A DNA stretch of 64,000 nucleotides from Lysobacteraceae bacterium (GCA_023954075.1 JAMLIV010000004.1:49915-113914); one strand, 5' to 3'; shown: positions 51,235 to 60,490, counted from the first letter of the stretch. Numbers and translations: made by a program. Notes: generated from the letters alone by a model not told the origin.

Positions 51235-52730
51235 GGGGTCGGATCCTTGCCGTGATTGGCGTGATCAACGTGATCAACGTGATCAACGTGCCCCTGCGCG
51301 TCGTCCCGCTCGACCGCACCCGGCTGCAGGGCCGGATTCGCGCGGTGGCTGGAGTGGTCCATCGCGGAATGATCCATTGCGGAATGATCCATCGTGGAGT
51401 GATCCATCGTGGAGTGGTCCATCGCGGAGTGGTCCATCGCGGAGTGGTCTATCGCGGAGTGGTCCATCGCGGAGTGGTCCATCGTGGAGTGGTCCATCGT
51501 GGAGTGGTCCGGGGAGGGCGTGGCGAGGCGCTCCAGCGCGCCGGAGAGGCTGGCCTCCGAGTCGATCAGGAACTGGCCCGAGGTCACCACCCGGTCGCCT
51601 TCGGCCAGACCGGAAAGGATTTCCGTCGTGCCGCCGGCGCTGCGCCCGGGCTGTACCCGTACCGGCGCGAAGCTGCCGTCGTGGCGCTGCACGATCACGC
51701 GGCTGTCGCTGCCGGTGGAGACCAGTGCATCGGTCGGAATCAGCGCCACGCGCGGGCCGGCTGGCGGTATCAGGGTGACGCGCGCGAACATGCCCGGTGC
51801 CAGTCGACCGTCCTGGTTGTCGAGCACGATGCGGGCCGGCTGGGTGCGGCTGGCGGCGTCCACCTGCGGCAGCAGGGATTCGACATGGCCGGCAAAGACC
51901 TCGCCGGGGCGAGCGTCAACGCGCGCTTCGACCGCGAGCCCGGCGGCAAGGCGGGCGGCGTCCGCCTGCGGGATCGCGGCCTCCAGCCAGAGCGTGTCGA
52001 GACGGGCGACGCGAAACAGCGGCGCGCCGGCCGCCACGGTTTCACCCTCGCGCACCAGCACCTCGCTGACCACGCCATCGTGCGGGGCGAGCAGCGCCAG
52101 CGTGCCGGAACCGCTGGCGTTGCCGGGCAGCCCGAGCGCGCGCAGGCGCTGGCGCGAGGCATCCCGCAGCGAACGCGCGGCCGGGGACTGCGCCGCATCC
52201 AGCGCGCGTGTTTCAGCCGCGGCGCTGCTCCACTGCGGCGCGCGCATCAGCGCGAGGCGCTGGCCCCGGCGCACGGCGGTAAACGGCGCGCGCACGTCCA
52301 CCCGTTCCACAAGCCCTTCCACCCGCGCCGCGACCACCGCTTCATGCCGCAGGTCCCAGGTCAGCGTGCCGGGAACCGTGATGTCCGATTCCAGGCGGCC
52401 GGCCTTCACCTCGCTGGTGCGGATGCCCAGGTTCTGCTGCACGCCCGGATCGATTCGCACCTGTGCCTGCGCCGCCTCGTCGGCGTAGCGCGGCACGAGA
52501 TCCATGTCCATGAAAGGCGACTTTCCGGGTTTGTCGAAGCGCTGGTTCGGCACCATCGGGTCGTACCAGTAGAGCACCTCGCGATGTGCCGCAGCGGACG
52601 ATTCGCCGCCGGCGTGCTCGGCATGGCCCGGGTCGAGGCCGGCGTTCCAGGAAATCCCGAGGCGGAATCCGATGAACAGCACGACGGCCGCGACAAGGAG
52701 GAGGAAAGCAGGATGGAATCGCAGGTTCAT
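51231..52730 (-). CDS. cusB: CusB, copper/silver efflux adaptor with Met/His/Asp repeat tail
   Basis: A 499-residue membrane fusion protein. An N-terminal anchor (LLLVAAVVLFIGFRLGI) is followed by a heavy-metal-binding segment (LYWYDPMVPNQRFDKPGKSP, then FMDMDLVPRY), then lipoyl, hairpin and barrel domains. Residues 410-459 are ten tandem copies of a five-residue unit S-[AT]-[MI]-D-H, followed by SSH and later by a run of V-D-H triplets near the end. CusB of E. coli has 407 residues and no such tail; Met and His are ligands for Cu(I)/Ag(I). It is coupled to both neighbours by ATGA overlaps. Confidence 0.92.
   Translation of the reverse strand: MNLRFHPAFLLLVAAVVLFIGFRLGISWNAGLDPGHAEHAGGESSAAAHREVLYWYDPMVPNQRFDKPGKSPFMDMDLVPRYADEAAQAQVRIDPGVQQNLGIRTSEVKAGRLESDITVPGTLTWDLRHEAVVAARVEGLVERVDVRAPFTAVRRGQRLALMRAPQWSSAAAETRALDAAQSPAARSLRDASRQRLRALGLPGNASGSGTLALLAPHDGVVSEVLVREGETVAAGAPLFRVARLDTLWLEAAIPQADAARLAAGLAVEARVDARPGEVFAGHVESLLPQVDAASRTQPARIVLDNQDGRLAPGMFARVTLIPPAGPRVALIPTDALVSTGSDSRVIVQRHDGSFAPVRVQPGRSAGGTTEILSGLAEGDRVVTSGQFLIDSEASLSGALERLATPSPDHSTMDHSTMDHSAMDHSAIDHSAMDHSAMDHSTMDHSTMDHSAMDHSAMDHSSHRANPALQPGAVERDDAQGHVDHVDHVDHANHGKDPTP
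51261..51287. repeat. 9-base tandem repeat inside cusB
   Basis: Three exact copies of GTGATCAAC (plus-strand reading) encode the V-D-H triplets near the CusB C-terminus. The reading frame is kept because the unit is nine bases. Confidence 0.75.
51354..51503. repeat. 15-base tandem repeat inside cusB (ten copies)
   Basis: Ten in-frame copies of a 15-base unit encode S-[AT]-[MI]-D-H. Copies differ by single bases, two alternating forms being visible (tcgcggagt and tcgtggagt on the plus strand), which suggests expansion by slippage or unequal crossing-over. One copy has Ile instead of Met. Confidence 0.85.
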
Positions 52731-54013
52731 GGAGTGGATACCTCATCGGGCAACAGCCAGGCCAGCGCCGCCCAGGTGCGGCCGAGTTCGCCCTGAAGCC
52801 GGGCGTGTTCGATGGTGAGTTCGATTTCGTCGCGGCGCGCGTCGATCCAGGGCTGCAGTTCGCCGCCGGCGCCATAGGCCGCCAGCGCCACGGCGGAACG
52901 GTCGTGCGCCAGCGGCAGGGCGTGGTGTTCGATACGATCCAGCTGGCGCACCTGCGCGCGCCAGTCCGCGAGGGTGCGACGCAGCGACTCGCGCTGTTCG
53001 CGGCGGGCCTCGTCGCGTTCGGCGACCGCGGCGTCCAGGTCGGCGCGGCGTGCGGCGATGGTGCGGTCCTGACGATTGCGTGCGAACAGCGGCAGGCCGA
53101 CGGAAAACTCCAGCATCAGCATGTCGCTGCGTGACGCGCCCTCGGGAGATCGGTCGCGCCGGCCGTAGCTCAGCGCCAGGCCGTAGTCCGGGCGCTTTTG
53201 CGCCAGCGCCGCATCCACCTCGGCTTCGGCCACGCGCTCGCTGCCGGCCCAGGGCAGGAGCGGGGCGAGCTGGTCAAGGTTCGCCAGCAGGCGATCTTCG
53301 GCGATGCGCAGCTGGCGCAGGTCGGGCAGCGTGCCGGATGCGGTGGGCGGATCGGCCTCGCCATCGACCCAGCGCGCGAGCCCGGCGGCGGCCGATTCCA
53401 CGTCGCCCTGCGCCGCCTCGATCCGGTTCTCCAGCGCCAGCGCGGTGGCCTGGATGGCCAGGGTTTCGCTGGCCGAGCCGCTGCCGCCGGACAGCCGCGC
53501 CCGCGCGGTCCGTTCGGCGATATCGGACGTTTCGCGCAGGGCTTCCAGCGCCTCGCGCTGCGCCTGCGCGCTCCACAGCGCGAACCAGGCCTGCGCCACC
53601 CGCTGGCGTACCGTCGCGCGTTCGGCGACGCTCACGTCCTGCGCCCGGCCCCACTGCGCGCGCGCGATGGATCGCTGCGCCTCGCGCTTGGCGCGTGCGG
53701 GAAATTCCTGCATCAGGCCGATCTGCTGGCTGGTCATGTCGTCGGCGCGCAGGTCAAAGGCGTCGGGGCCGGTGACCGGCCAGTCGGAAATGCCGAAGGT
53801 CAGGCGCGGATCGGGCAGGGCGGCGGCGCTGGCGATGGCTTGGCTGGCGGCGACTTCGCGCGCGGCGCTGGCCGACAGGCTGGGCGCGCGCTCGGTGCCA
53901 AGGCGCAGTGCCTCGTCGAGATCGATCGCGCGTGCGCTCGCCGTGCCCGCGGCGGCGGCAAGAATCGCGGCGAAGGCGGCTGGCACGCTGAAGCGGGCCT
54001 GGAGGGATGCCAT
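52727..54013 (-). CDS. CusC-like TolC-family outer-membrane channel
   Basis: A 428-residue outer_membrane_efflux protein with a signal peptide ending near AGTASARA and two repeats of long helices (for example RATVRQRVAQAWFALWSAQAQR and DEARREQRESLRRTLADW). It has no lipobox, unlike E. coli CusC. ATG 54013 has GGAG 9 bases upstream; the much longer open frame upstream is non-coding. As first gene of the operon with cusB and cusA it is the exit duct of the metal pump. Confidence 0.9.
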   Translation of the reverse strand: MASLQARFSVPAAFAAILAAAAGTASARAIDLDEALRLGTERAPSLSASAAREVAASQAIASAAALPDPRLTFGISDWPVTGPDAFDLRADDMTSQQIGLMQEFPARAKREAQRSIARAQWGRAQDVSVAERATVRQRVAQAWFALWSAQAQREALEALRETSDIAERTARARLSGGSGSASETLAIQATALALENRIEAAQGDVESAAAGLARWVDGEADPPTASGTLPDLRQLRIAEDRLLANLDQLAPLLPWAGSERVAEAEVDAALAQKRPDYGLALSYGRRDRSPEGASRSDMLMLEFSVGLPLFARNRQDRTIAARRADLDAAVAERDEARREQRESLRRTLADWRAQVRQLDRIEHHALPLAHDRSAVALAAYGAGGELQPWIDARRDEIELTIEHARLQGELGRTWAALAWLLPDEVSTP

Positions 54014-54078
54014 GCGGACGCACTCCACGATGGGTGATGGATGCAGCCCGTGAGTCTGAAGAAGCGCGGGTGTCGGCG

Positions 54079-54096
54079 GGATGACCCCAGGATGAC
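54079..54096 (-). promoter_or_regulatory. tandem GGATGAC repeats upstream of cus operon
   Basis: GGATGAC occurs at 54079-54085 and 54090-54096, a direct repeat with an 11-base period (GTCATCC on the coding strand). Tandem half-sites one helical turn apart are how OmpR/PhoB-family regulators bind. They lie 66-83 bases upstream of the operon start. The metal-type response regulator at 58372 is a candidate binder. Confidence 0.45.
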
Positions 54097-54280
54097 AAAG
54101 CCGTAATGATGGGGTGGGCGGCGCAGCGGTTCGCGCCATGCTCGCGGTGCTTGCGCCGGCCGCCGCGGCACCGTGCGGACGGCGGGCAGGTATCCTTTGG
54201 AATCCGCCCACCGCTTGCGCCACGTCAAGGCCGATTGCCTGTTCGTGGCGCAGACTTCCACCACTGCCGGAGCCCGCGCC

Positions 54281-55015
54281 ATGCCCCCTGCCATTCCCGA
54301 TGCGGTCCGCATCCTCGGCCTGCTCGACCTCACCAGCCTGGGGGAAGACGACACCCCCGCGAAGATCCGCGCGCTGTGCGAATCGGCCCGCACGCCTTAC
54401 GGCCTGCCGGCGGCGCTGTGCGTGTATCCGGAACACGTGACCACGGTGCGCGAGGCCATGGCCGGAAGCGGGGTGAAGGTGGCGACCGTGGTGAACTTTC
54501 CCGATGGCGGCGGCGATCCGGATCGCGTGGTGCGCGAGACCCGCCGTGCCATCGCCGCCGGTGCCGACGAGATCGACATGGTGCTGGCCTGGCGCGCGCT
54601 GAAAGCGGGCGATGCGGCCACGGCCCGCGCCGGCGTGGAGGCCTGCCGCGCCGCCTGCGGGCCAGGCATCAGCCTCAAGCTGATCCTGGAATCGGGCGAA
54701 CTGGGCACGCCCGGGCTGATCCGCGCAGCCAGCGATATCGGCCTCGACGTCGGTGTCGATTTCCTCAAGACCTCCACCGGCAAGGTGCCGGTCAATGCGA
54801 CGCTGGAAGCGGCCGCGGTCATGCTCGACGCCATCGCCGCGCGCGGCGGGCGCTGCGGCTTCAAGGCGGCCGGCGGCGTGCGCACGCTGGCCGAGGCGCA
54901 GGCCTATCTGGCGCTGGCCGAAGCCCGCTTCGGTGCCGACTGGATCACGCCGGCGCACTTCCGTTTCGGTGCCAGCGCGCTGCTGGGTGCCGTGACTTCG
55001 GCGCTGGCGGAGTAG
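54281..55015 (+). CDS. deoC: DeoC, deoxyribose-phosphate aldolase
   Basis: A 244-residue class I aldolase that splits 2-deoxyribose-5-phosphate into glyceraldehyde-3-phosphate and acetaldehyde. The Schiff-base Lys163 lies in DFLKTSTGK and the second key Lys in GFKAAGGVR. The strand motif CVYPEHV is also present. ATG 54281 is chosen because upstream in-frame residues have no family sequence. deoB follows after 4 bases. Confidence 0.94.
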   Translation: MPPAIPDAVRILGLLDLTSLGEDDTPAKIRALCESARTPYGLPAALCVYPEHVTTVREAMAGSGVKVATVVNFPDGGGDPDRVVRETRRAIAAGADEIDMVLAWRALKAGDAATARAGVEACRAACGPGISLKLILESGELGTPGLIRAASDIGLDVGVDFLKTSTGKVPVNATLEAAAVMLDAIAARGGRCGFKAAGGVRTLAEAQAYLALAEARFGADWITPAHFRFGASALLGAVTSALAE

Positions 55016-55019
55016 GGCG

Positions 55020-56234
55020 ATGGCGCGGGCGATCTGGCTGGTGCTCGACTCCCTCGGCCTTGGCGGTGCCCCCGATGCCGTCGCCTACGGCGACGAAGGT
55101 GCCGATACCTTCGGCCACATCGCCGCCGCCTGTGCGGCGGATGCGCGCGGGCCGCTGCGGCTGCCGAACCTCACGCGCCTGGGCCTGCCGCAGGCGCATG
55201 CGCTGTCGGTCGGTGCGCCGGCACCGGGCTTTGAAAATCTGCCCGAACCGGCAAGCCTGTGGGGCTGCATGGCGGAGCGATCCAGCGGCAAGGACACGCC
55301 TTCCGGCCACTGGGAAAGCGCCGGCGTGGTGCTGGAAACGGCGTTTGGCCTGTTCGATGCGCCGGAAAACACGTTTCCGCCCGAACTCCTCGATGCCCTC
55401 GTCACGCGCGGCAGGCTGCCCGGCGTGCTCGGCAACTGCCACGCCTCGGGCACCGAGATCATTGCGCGCCTGGGCGAGGAGCACATTGCCAGCGGCAAGC
55501 CCATCGTCTATACCTCGGCCGACTCGGTGTTCCAGATCGCCGCGCACGAGGAGCACTTCGGCCTGCAGCGCCTGCTCGATCTGTGCGTGCTGGCGCGCGA
55601 ACTGCTGGGGCCGTGGAACATCGGCCGGGTCATCGCGCGGCCGTTCATCGGCACCGCGCGCGACGGCTACGTGCGCACCGGCAACCGCCGCGACTATGCG
55701 CTGGAGCCGCCCGCGCCGACCCTGCTGGATGTCGCCCGTGCCGCCGGCCGCGAGGTGGTGTCGGTCGGCAAGATCAGCGACATCTTCGCCGCGCGCGGCG
55801 TCACCCGTGCGCTCAAGGGCAACGGCCACGACGCCCTGTTCGACGCCACGCTCAGCGCCATGGCCGAGACCGGTGACGGTGCCCTGATCGCCACCAACTT
55901 CGTCGATTTCGACAGCGTGTACGGGCACCGCCGCAACGCATTGGGCTACGGCGTGGCGCTGGAGCATTTCGATGCGCGCCTGCCCGAGGTTCTCGCCGCG
56001 CTGCGCCCGCACGATCTGCTGGTGATGAGCGCCGACCACGGCTGCGATCCGACCTGGCCGGGCAGCGACCACACCCGCGAGCGCGTGCCGCTGCTGGCCT
56101 TCGCGCCCGGCATCGCCGGCCGCGCGCTCGGGCGACGTGACAGCTTCGCCGATCTGGGGCAGGGCATCGCCACCCATCTTGGCCTTGCGCGCCTCGCGCA
56201 CGGCCGCTGCTTTCTCACCGAGACCGCGCCATGA
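55020..56234 (+). CDS. deoB: DeoB, phosphopentomutase
   Basis: A 404-residue alkaline-phosphatase-fold mutase that converts (deoxy)ribose-1-phosphate to the 5-phosphate. Metal and catalytic motifs are LDSLGLGGAPDA at the N-terminus, the phospho-Thr region SSGKDTPSGHWE, and the C-terminal SADHGCDPTWPGSDHTRE. It works between DeoD and DeoC in deoxynucleoside breakdown. It overlaps deoD by ATGA. Confidence 0.95.
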   Translation: MARAIWLVLDSLGLGGAPDAVAYGDEGADTFGHIAAACAADARGPLRLPNLTRLGLPQAHALSVGAPAPGFENLPEPASLWGCMAERSSGKDTPSGHWESAGVVLETAFGLFDAPENTFPPELLDALVTRGRLPGVLGNCHASGTEIIARLGEEHIASGKPIVYTSADSVFQIAAHEEHFGLQRLLDLCVLARELLGPWNIGRVIARPFIGTARDGYVRTGNRRDYALEPPAPTLLDVARAAGREVVSVGKISDIFAARGVTRALKGNGHDALFDATLSAMAETGDGALIATNFVDFDSVYGHRRNALGYGVALEHFDARLPEVLAALRPHDLLVMSADHGCDPTWPGSDHTRERVPLLAFAPGIAGRALGRRDSFADLGQGIATHLGLARLAHGRCFLTETAP

Positions 56235-56938
56235 GTTCCGCACATATCGACGCCGCCCCCGGCCAGATCGCCGACACCGTCCTTTTGCCCGGCGATCCGC
56301 TGCGCGCGCGCTTCGTCGCGCAGGCCCTGCTCGCCGATCCGCAGCAGGTCACCGCGCGCCGCAACATGCTGGGCTTCACCGGCACCTGGAACGGCCGGCC
56401 CGTGAGCGTGATGGGCGGCGGCATGGGCATTCCTTCCACCGCGATCTACGTCACCGAACTGGCACGCAGCTACGGCGTGCGCCGCATCATTCGCATCGGC
56501 ACCTGCGGCGGGCTGGGCGATGTGGCGATGGGCGAGGTGCTTCTGGCGCAGTCGGGCAGTACCGATTCGCGCTTCAACCGCATGCAGTTCGGCGGGCACG
56601 ATCTTGCCGCCAGTGCCGATTTCGGCCTGCTGCGCGCAGCCGTGGACAGCGCCGCCGAACAGGATCTTGCGGTGCGCGTGGCCAACGTGTTCAGCACCGA
56701 CTGCTTCTACGACGGCGATCCGCAGGTGCTCGACCACCTGCGCCGGCATCACATCATCGGCGTGGAGATGGAAACCGCCGGCCTCTACGGCCTGGCGATG
56801 CGCGAGGGCTTCCGGGCGCTGGCCATCCTCACGGTGAGCGATCTTTTCGCCACCGGCGAAAGCATGCCCGCCGCCGAGCGCGAGCAGGGCCTGATCCGCA
56901 TGGCGAAGCTGGCGCTGGCTTGCACCGAGCCCGGCTGA
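56231..56938 (+). CDS. deoD: DeoD, purine nucleoside phosphorylase
   Basis: A 235-residue hexameric-type phosphorylase cleaving purine (deoxy)nucleosides. Motifs: LPGDPLRARFVAQ, the phosphate-binding RIGTCGGL, and GVEMETAGLYGLAM with the ribose-binding Glu. It completes a deoC-deoB-deoD salvage operon; deoA and a nucleoside transporter are not here. Confidence 0.95.
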   Translation: MSSAHIDAAPGQIADTVLLPGDPLRARFVAQALLADPQQVTARRNMLGFTGTWNGRPVSVMGGGMGIPSTAIYVTELARSYGVRRIIRIGTCGGLGDVAMGEVLLAQSGSTDSRFNRMQFGGHDLAASADFGLLRAAVDSAAEQDLAVRVANVFSTDCFYDGDPQVLDHLRRHHIIGVEMETAGLYGLAMREGFRALAILTVSDLFATGESMPAAEREQGLIRMAKLALACTEPG

Positions 56939-57067
56939 GGATGGCGCGGGATTCCTGATCCGGCGGGCGCGCCGGCCGCCGCACCGATCTGGATGCGATC
57001 GCATCGTATTGCGATCCGCGCGCCGCAGCACGATCATGGGGCTTCATTCCACCACGCGGAGCGACCC

Positions 57068-57298
57068 ATGGCCGATCAATGGCTGACCAGCCTCATCACC
57101 CCGACCCCGCAGGCCGGCTTCGAACTGGCGATCACGCTGAGCCGCCGCGGCGTGAAGTACGCCCAGCCCGATGTGGACGTGCTGCACAAGCTGCGCCCGG
57201 AATATGCGGACAGTGCCGCCGGTCTGACGGCCGCCTCGCAGGTGGTGGCGATCAACTTCCAGACCATCGCGGCGGCGAACGGCTACTGGCGAGGCTGA
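57068..57298 (+). CDS. small protein of unknown function
   Basis: A 76-residue acidic-neutral protein starting MADQWLTSLITPTPQAGFEL and ending AAANGYWRG. It has no signal peptide, Cys or His-rich motif. Hydrophobic residues are spread as in a small globular helical protein. GGAG lies 8 bases upstream of the ATG. Coding statistics look genuine (third positions GC-rich, no rare codons). It precedes the DUF2249 gene on the same strand by 90 bases. I do not recognise the family. Confidence 0.65.
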   Translation: MADQWLTSLITPTPQAGFELAITLSRRGVKYAQPDVDVLHKLRPEYADSAAGLTAASQVVAINFQTIAAANGYWRG

Positions 57299-57388
57299 AT
57301 CGCGCAGCGCTCGCCTTGATCCAGGTCAGGGCGAGCGGGAAGCGTCGGCGTAGCATGGCGGCTCTTGATGCAAACAGGAGTCATTCCC

Positions 57389-57649
57389 ATGTCGCTCGAT
57401 CCCGAACCCAACATCTACATCTTCGACGCCCGCGGCATCGCCCGCCGCTTTCGCCATTCGGCGATCTTCGGCGCGCTCGGCGCGCTGCGCAACGGCGAGA
57501 CGATGCGCTTCATCAACGACCACGATCCGATCCCGCTGCTGGGCCAGCTGCAGCAGCGCTTCGGCGAATACCTCAGCGTCGATTACCGCCAGCGCGATCC
57601 GTCCGGCGTCGTGATCGACTTTGGCATCAGCGGCCTGCCGGAAGAGTGA
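57389..57649 (+). CDS. DUF2249 domain protein
   Basis: An 86-residue protein with the DUF2249 pattern: IFDARGIARRFRHSAIFGAL followed by LRNGETMRFINDHDPIPLLGQL. The NDHDP motif is the family hallmark. DUF2249 proteins often occur near denitrification, NO-response or hemerythrin genes and resemble the TusA-like fold. AGGAG lies 8 bases before ATG 57389. The stop is 3 bases before the next gene, so the two are an operon. Confidence 0.85.
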   Translation: MSLDPEPNIYIFDARGIARRFRHSAIFGALGALRNGETMRFINDHDPIPLLGQLQQRFGEYLSVDYRQRDPSGVVIDFGISGLPEE

Positions 57650-57652
57650 GCC

Positions 57653-58270
57653 ATGGCGATGCAACCGTTTTTTTCCGACGCGCCGCGCATCACGGTGCAC
57701 GATGCGCTGGCCGAGTTCCTCGGCAGCTGCGATGACGGCATGATCGAGTACGGCTACGCCGATGCGGTGCGCGTGGCCGGGCATTCCTGCCCGACCGTGG
57801 CCGGTGCCTACCTGATGGCGCTGGCCGGACTGCATGCGCTCTATCCGGACGCCGTACCCGAGCGCGGCGGCATCGAGGTGGCGATGAGCAGCGGCGAGGA
57901 GGAAGGCACCACGGGAGTGATCGCGCAGGTTTTCACCCTGTTGACCGGTGCCGCGGCCAGCAACGGCTTCCACGGCATCGGCGGACGCTTCCGTCGTCAC
58001 GGCCTGCTGCGCTACGGCGAGCAGATGCCGGGCTTCGTCGCCCGCTTCAGGCGCACGGACACGGGCGATGCGGTGTATCTGGATCTTGACGTGTCCAGCG
58101 TGCCGGCCGCGCCCGACCTGCGCCTGCGGATGACACGCGCGCTGCAGCCCGATCCCGACATCGAGGAGCGTCGCGGTTTTGCCGCCACATGGCAGGATCG
58201 CGTGCGCCGTCTGCTGCTGGAACACGGCAGCGATCCGGCCGTGATCCGGGTGGTTCGGCAGCCCGCCTGA
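57653..58270 (+). CDS. FmdE-like protein (formylmethanofuran dehydrogenase subunit E domain)
   Basis: A 205-residue cytosolic protein. Near residue 43 it has AGHSCPTVAGAYLMALAGLHAL, the FmdE-type motif (G-H-x-C-P with a following helix), and later SSGEEEGTTGVIAQVFTLLTGAA and FHGIGGRFRRH. The His-Cys pair could bind metal or heme. True formylmethanofuran enzymes are not expected here, so only the domain is borrowed. It is co-directional with and 3 bases after the DUF2249 gene. The function is unknown. Confidence 0.7.
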   Translation: MAMQPFFSDAPRITVHDALAEFLGSCDDGMIEYGYADAVRVAGHSCPTVAGAYLMALAGLHALYPDAVPERGGIEVAMSSGEEEGTTGVIAQVFTLLTGAAASNGFHGIGGRFRRHGLLRYGEQMPGFVARFRRTDTGDAVYLDLDVSSVPAAPDLRLRMTRALQPDPDIEERRGFAATWQDRVRRLLLEHGSDPAVIRVVRQPA

Positions 58271-58280
58271 CGCCTTGCGC

Positions 58281-58305
58281 GCCCGTCGCGCAGCGCGCGG
58301 CGGGC
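58281..58305 (+). terminator. hairpin between FmdE-like gene and response regulator
   Basis: An 11-bp stem with one G-T pair (GCCCGTCGCGC with GCGCGGCGGGC) and a 3-base loop, 11 bases after the FmdE-like stop. It is followed by a small inverted repeat CGATA/TATCG (58306-58318) that overlaps a -10-like TAGAGT and may belong to the promoter of the two-component genes. Confidence 0.45.
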
Positions 58306-58371
58306 CGATAGAGTATCGCCCCGTGCCGTGCGCGATCTCCGCGGGAACGGCCGGGTGGATGCGGAGTGATC

Positions 58372-59052
58372 ATGCGGCTGCTGGTGGTCGAAGACGAGGA
58401 AAAGACCGGCGACTACGTACGCCAGGGGCTGACCGAGGCCGGCTTCGTGGTGGATCTGGCGCGCAACGGCCTGGACGGCCGGCATCTGGCCGCGACCGGC
58501 GACTACGACCTCATCGTGCTCGACGTGATGCTGCCGGACGTGGACGGCTGGAGCATCCTGCGCTCGCTGCGCAGCGGCGGCAGCCAGGTGCCGGTGCTGT
58601 TCCTGACCGCCCGCAGCGCGGTGGAGGATCGCGTGCAGGGGCTGGAGCTGGGGGCCGACGACTACCTCATCAAACCCTTTGCCTTCTCCGAACTGCTGGC
58701 GCGGGTACGCACCCTGCTCAGGCGCGGTGCCGCGCCGGTGAATCCCGACTTCATCCGCATCGCGGACCTCGAACTCGACCTGCCGCGCCGGCGCGCGGCG
58801 CGCGGCGGACAGCGCATCAACCTCACGCCCAAGGAGTTCGCCCTGCTGGAACTGCTGGCGCGGCGTCAGGGCGAAGTGCTGCCGCGCTCGCTGATCGCGT
58901 CCCAGGTCTGGGACATGAACTTCGACAGCGACACCAATGTCATCGACGTGGCGATCCGCCGCCTGCGCGCCAAGATCGACGAGGGCTTCGAACCCAGGCT
59001 GATCCACACCGTGCGCGGCATGGGCTATCGGCTGGATCTTCCCGATGCCTGA
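58372..59052 (+). CDS. heavy-metal-type OmpR-family response regulator (CusR/CopR-like)
   Basis: A 226-residue regulator. The receiver domain has the acidic pair EDEE, phospho-acceptor Asp51 (LIVLDVMLP), Thr79 and Lys101 (YLIKPF). The winged-helix domain carries [24 protein letters not shown] and [12 protein letters not shown]. The short linker and these motifs match the CusR/IrlR/CopR group. GGAG lies 5 bases before ATG 58372; a GTG two codons earlier is possible. The 3' end overlaps the kinase gene by 8 bases. Confidence 0.9.
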   Translation: MRLLVVEDEEKTGDYVRQGLTEAGFVVDLARNGLDGRHLAATGDYDLIVLDVMLPDVDGWSILRSLRSGGSQVPVLFLTARSAVEDRVQGLELGADDYLIKPFAFSELLARVRTLLRRGAAPVNPDFIRIADLELDLPRRRAARGGQRINLTPKEFALLELLARRQGEVLPRSLIASQVWDMNFDSDTNVIDVAIRRLRAKIDEGFEPRLIHTVRGMGYRLDLPDA

Positions 59053-60442
59053 GGCGAACGCGCGCCCGCGCCGCCCCGCCTCGCTCGCGCTGCGGGTGAT
59101 CGCGCTGGTCGGCATTTCGATGGCGCTGGTGCTGATCGGCTTCAACTGGATCAGCGCGCGCGCGCTCGACCGGCACTTCGTGGAGATGGACGAGGCCGAA
59201 CTGCGCGCGGTGGCCGCCGCTGTGTTCCGCACGCTGGAAGCCACGCCGGCGGATGAAATCCCCGACCTGCAGCCGGCGGTGCGCGGGCACCACGGCGTGC
59301 ATTTCCTGCTGCTCGATCCGGCCCTGCGCGACGCGCCGGCATCCCGCCACGGCCCGGAACTGGCGCGCTTTGCCGCCGGCGTGCCGCCGGTCGATCCCGA
59401 TGGGCACTGGCCGCTGGCGGTGTGGGAAGAGGGCGGCACCCACTACCGCGGCACCGTGGTGGCGCTGGCGCATCCGCCCGGGCTGCGTCTGGCCGTGGCG
59501 ATGGACATCGACACCCACGAGCACTTCACCCGCGAGTTCCGCCGCATCCAGCGCTGGACCTTTGCCCTGGCCATGGCGCTGGTGGTGGCGGTGGCCTGGC
59601 TCGCGGTGCGCTGGGGTCACGCGCCGATCCGCCGCACCAACGAGCGCATCCGCGCGATCTCCTCCTCGCGCCTCTACCTGCGCCTGGACCCGGACGCAGT
59701 GCCGGTCGAACTGGGCGAAACCCTGGTCGCGTTCAACGACCTGCTCGCCCGGCTCGAGGACGGCTTCGCCCAGCTCGCCAATTTTTCCGCCGACATCGCG
59801 CACGAACTGCGCACGCCCGTCACCAACCTCACCACCCAGACCGAGGTCGCGCTCGGGCAGGCGCGCAGCGCCGAGGAATACCGCGAGATCCTCTATTCCA
59901 ATCTGGAGGAATTCGGGCGTCTGAACCGCATGATCAACGACATGCTTTTCCTGGCCCAGACCGAGAACGCACCGGACGCGCTCAGGCGCGAGGAGGTCGA
60001 TCTGGCGGCCACGCTGCGCGACCTGTTCGACTACTTCGAGGCCTGGTGCGAGGAGCGCGGCGTGCTGCTGGAACTGTCGGGCGACGCCGCGCCGGCATGG
60101 GGCGATCGCGAGATGCTGCGTCGCGCGCTCGGCAATCTTCTGTCCAACGCCATCCGCTACACCCCGGCGGGCGGCTGCGTGGGCGTGACGCTTGCGCAGC
60201 AAGACGGCCGCGTCCGCCTCGTCATCGCCAACCCCGGCCCGGTCATACCCGCCGCCGACCTGCCGCGGCTGTTCAATCGTTTCTACCGGGTCGATCCGTC
60301 GCGCCAGAAGCAGGGTGCCGGCGCCGGCCTGGGCCTTGCCATCGTCAAGTCCATCGTCGAGGCGCACGGCGGCCGGGTGGACGTGGCATCGGACGAGGCC
60401 TCGACGCGCTTCTCGGTGGTTCTGCCGCAGGCAAAGCGCTGA
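59045..60442 (+). CDS. heavy-metal sensor histidine kinase (CusS/IrlS-like)
   Basis: A 465-residue membrane kinase with two helices (about 15-38 and 177-197) around a periplasmic sensor loop, then a HAMP region, the H box [12 protein letters not shown] with His253, and ATPase motifs (N box [29 protein letters not shown]). The loop contains several His ([16 protein letters not shown]), plausible metal ligands. It belongs to the cusS/copS family; the cus operon 4 kb away on the other strand is the likely target. Confidence 0.9.
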   Translation: MPEANARPRRPASLALRVIALVGISMALVLIGFNWISARALDRHFVEMDEAELRAVAAAVFRTLEATPADEIPDLQPAVRGHHGVHFLLLDPALRDAPASRHGPELARFAAGVPPVDPDGHWPLAVWEEGGTHYRGTVVALAHPPGLRLAVAMDIDTHEHFTREFRRIQRWTFALAMALVVAVAWLAVRWGHAPIRRTNERIRAISSSRLYLRLDPDAVPVELGETLVAFNDLLARLEDGFAQLANFSADIAHELRTPVTNLTTQTEVALGQARSAEEYREILYSNLEEFGRLNRMINDMLFLAQTENAPDALRREEVDLAATLRDLFDYFEAWCEERGVLLELSGDAAPAWGDREMLRRALGNLLSNAIRYTPAGGCVGVTLAQQDGRVRLVIANPGPVIPAADLPRLFNRFYRVDPSRQKQGAGAGLGLAIVKSIVEAHGGRVDVASDEASTRFSVVLPQAKR

Positions 60443-60490
60443 GTTCCTGCGGGGCGCTGCGCGGATCCTGATGGCTGCGTGCGCCGCGCC

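Noticed and set aside
51354..51503. regularly spaced repeats that could suggest a CRISPR array
   Set aside because: The 15-base units are directly tandem without spacers and keep the cusB frame, so they encode a protein repeat.
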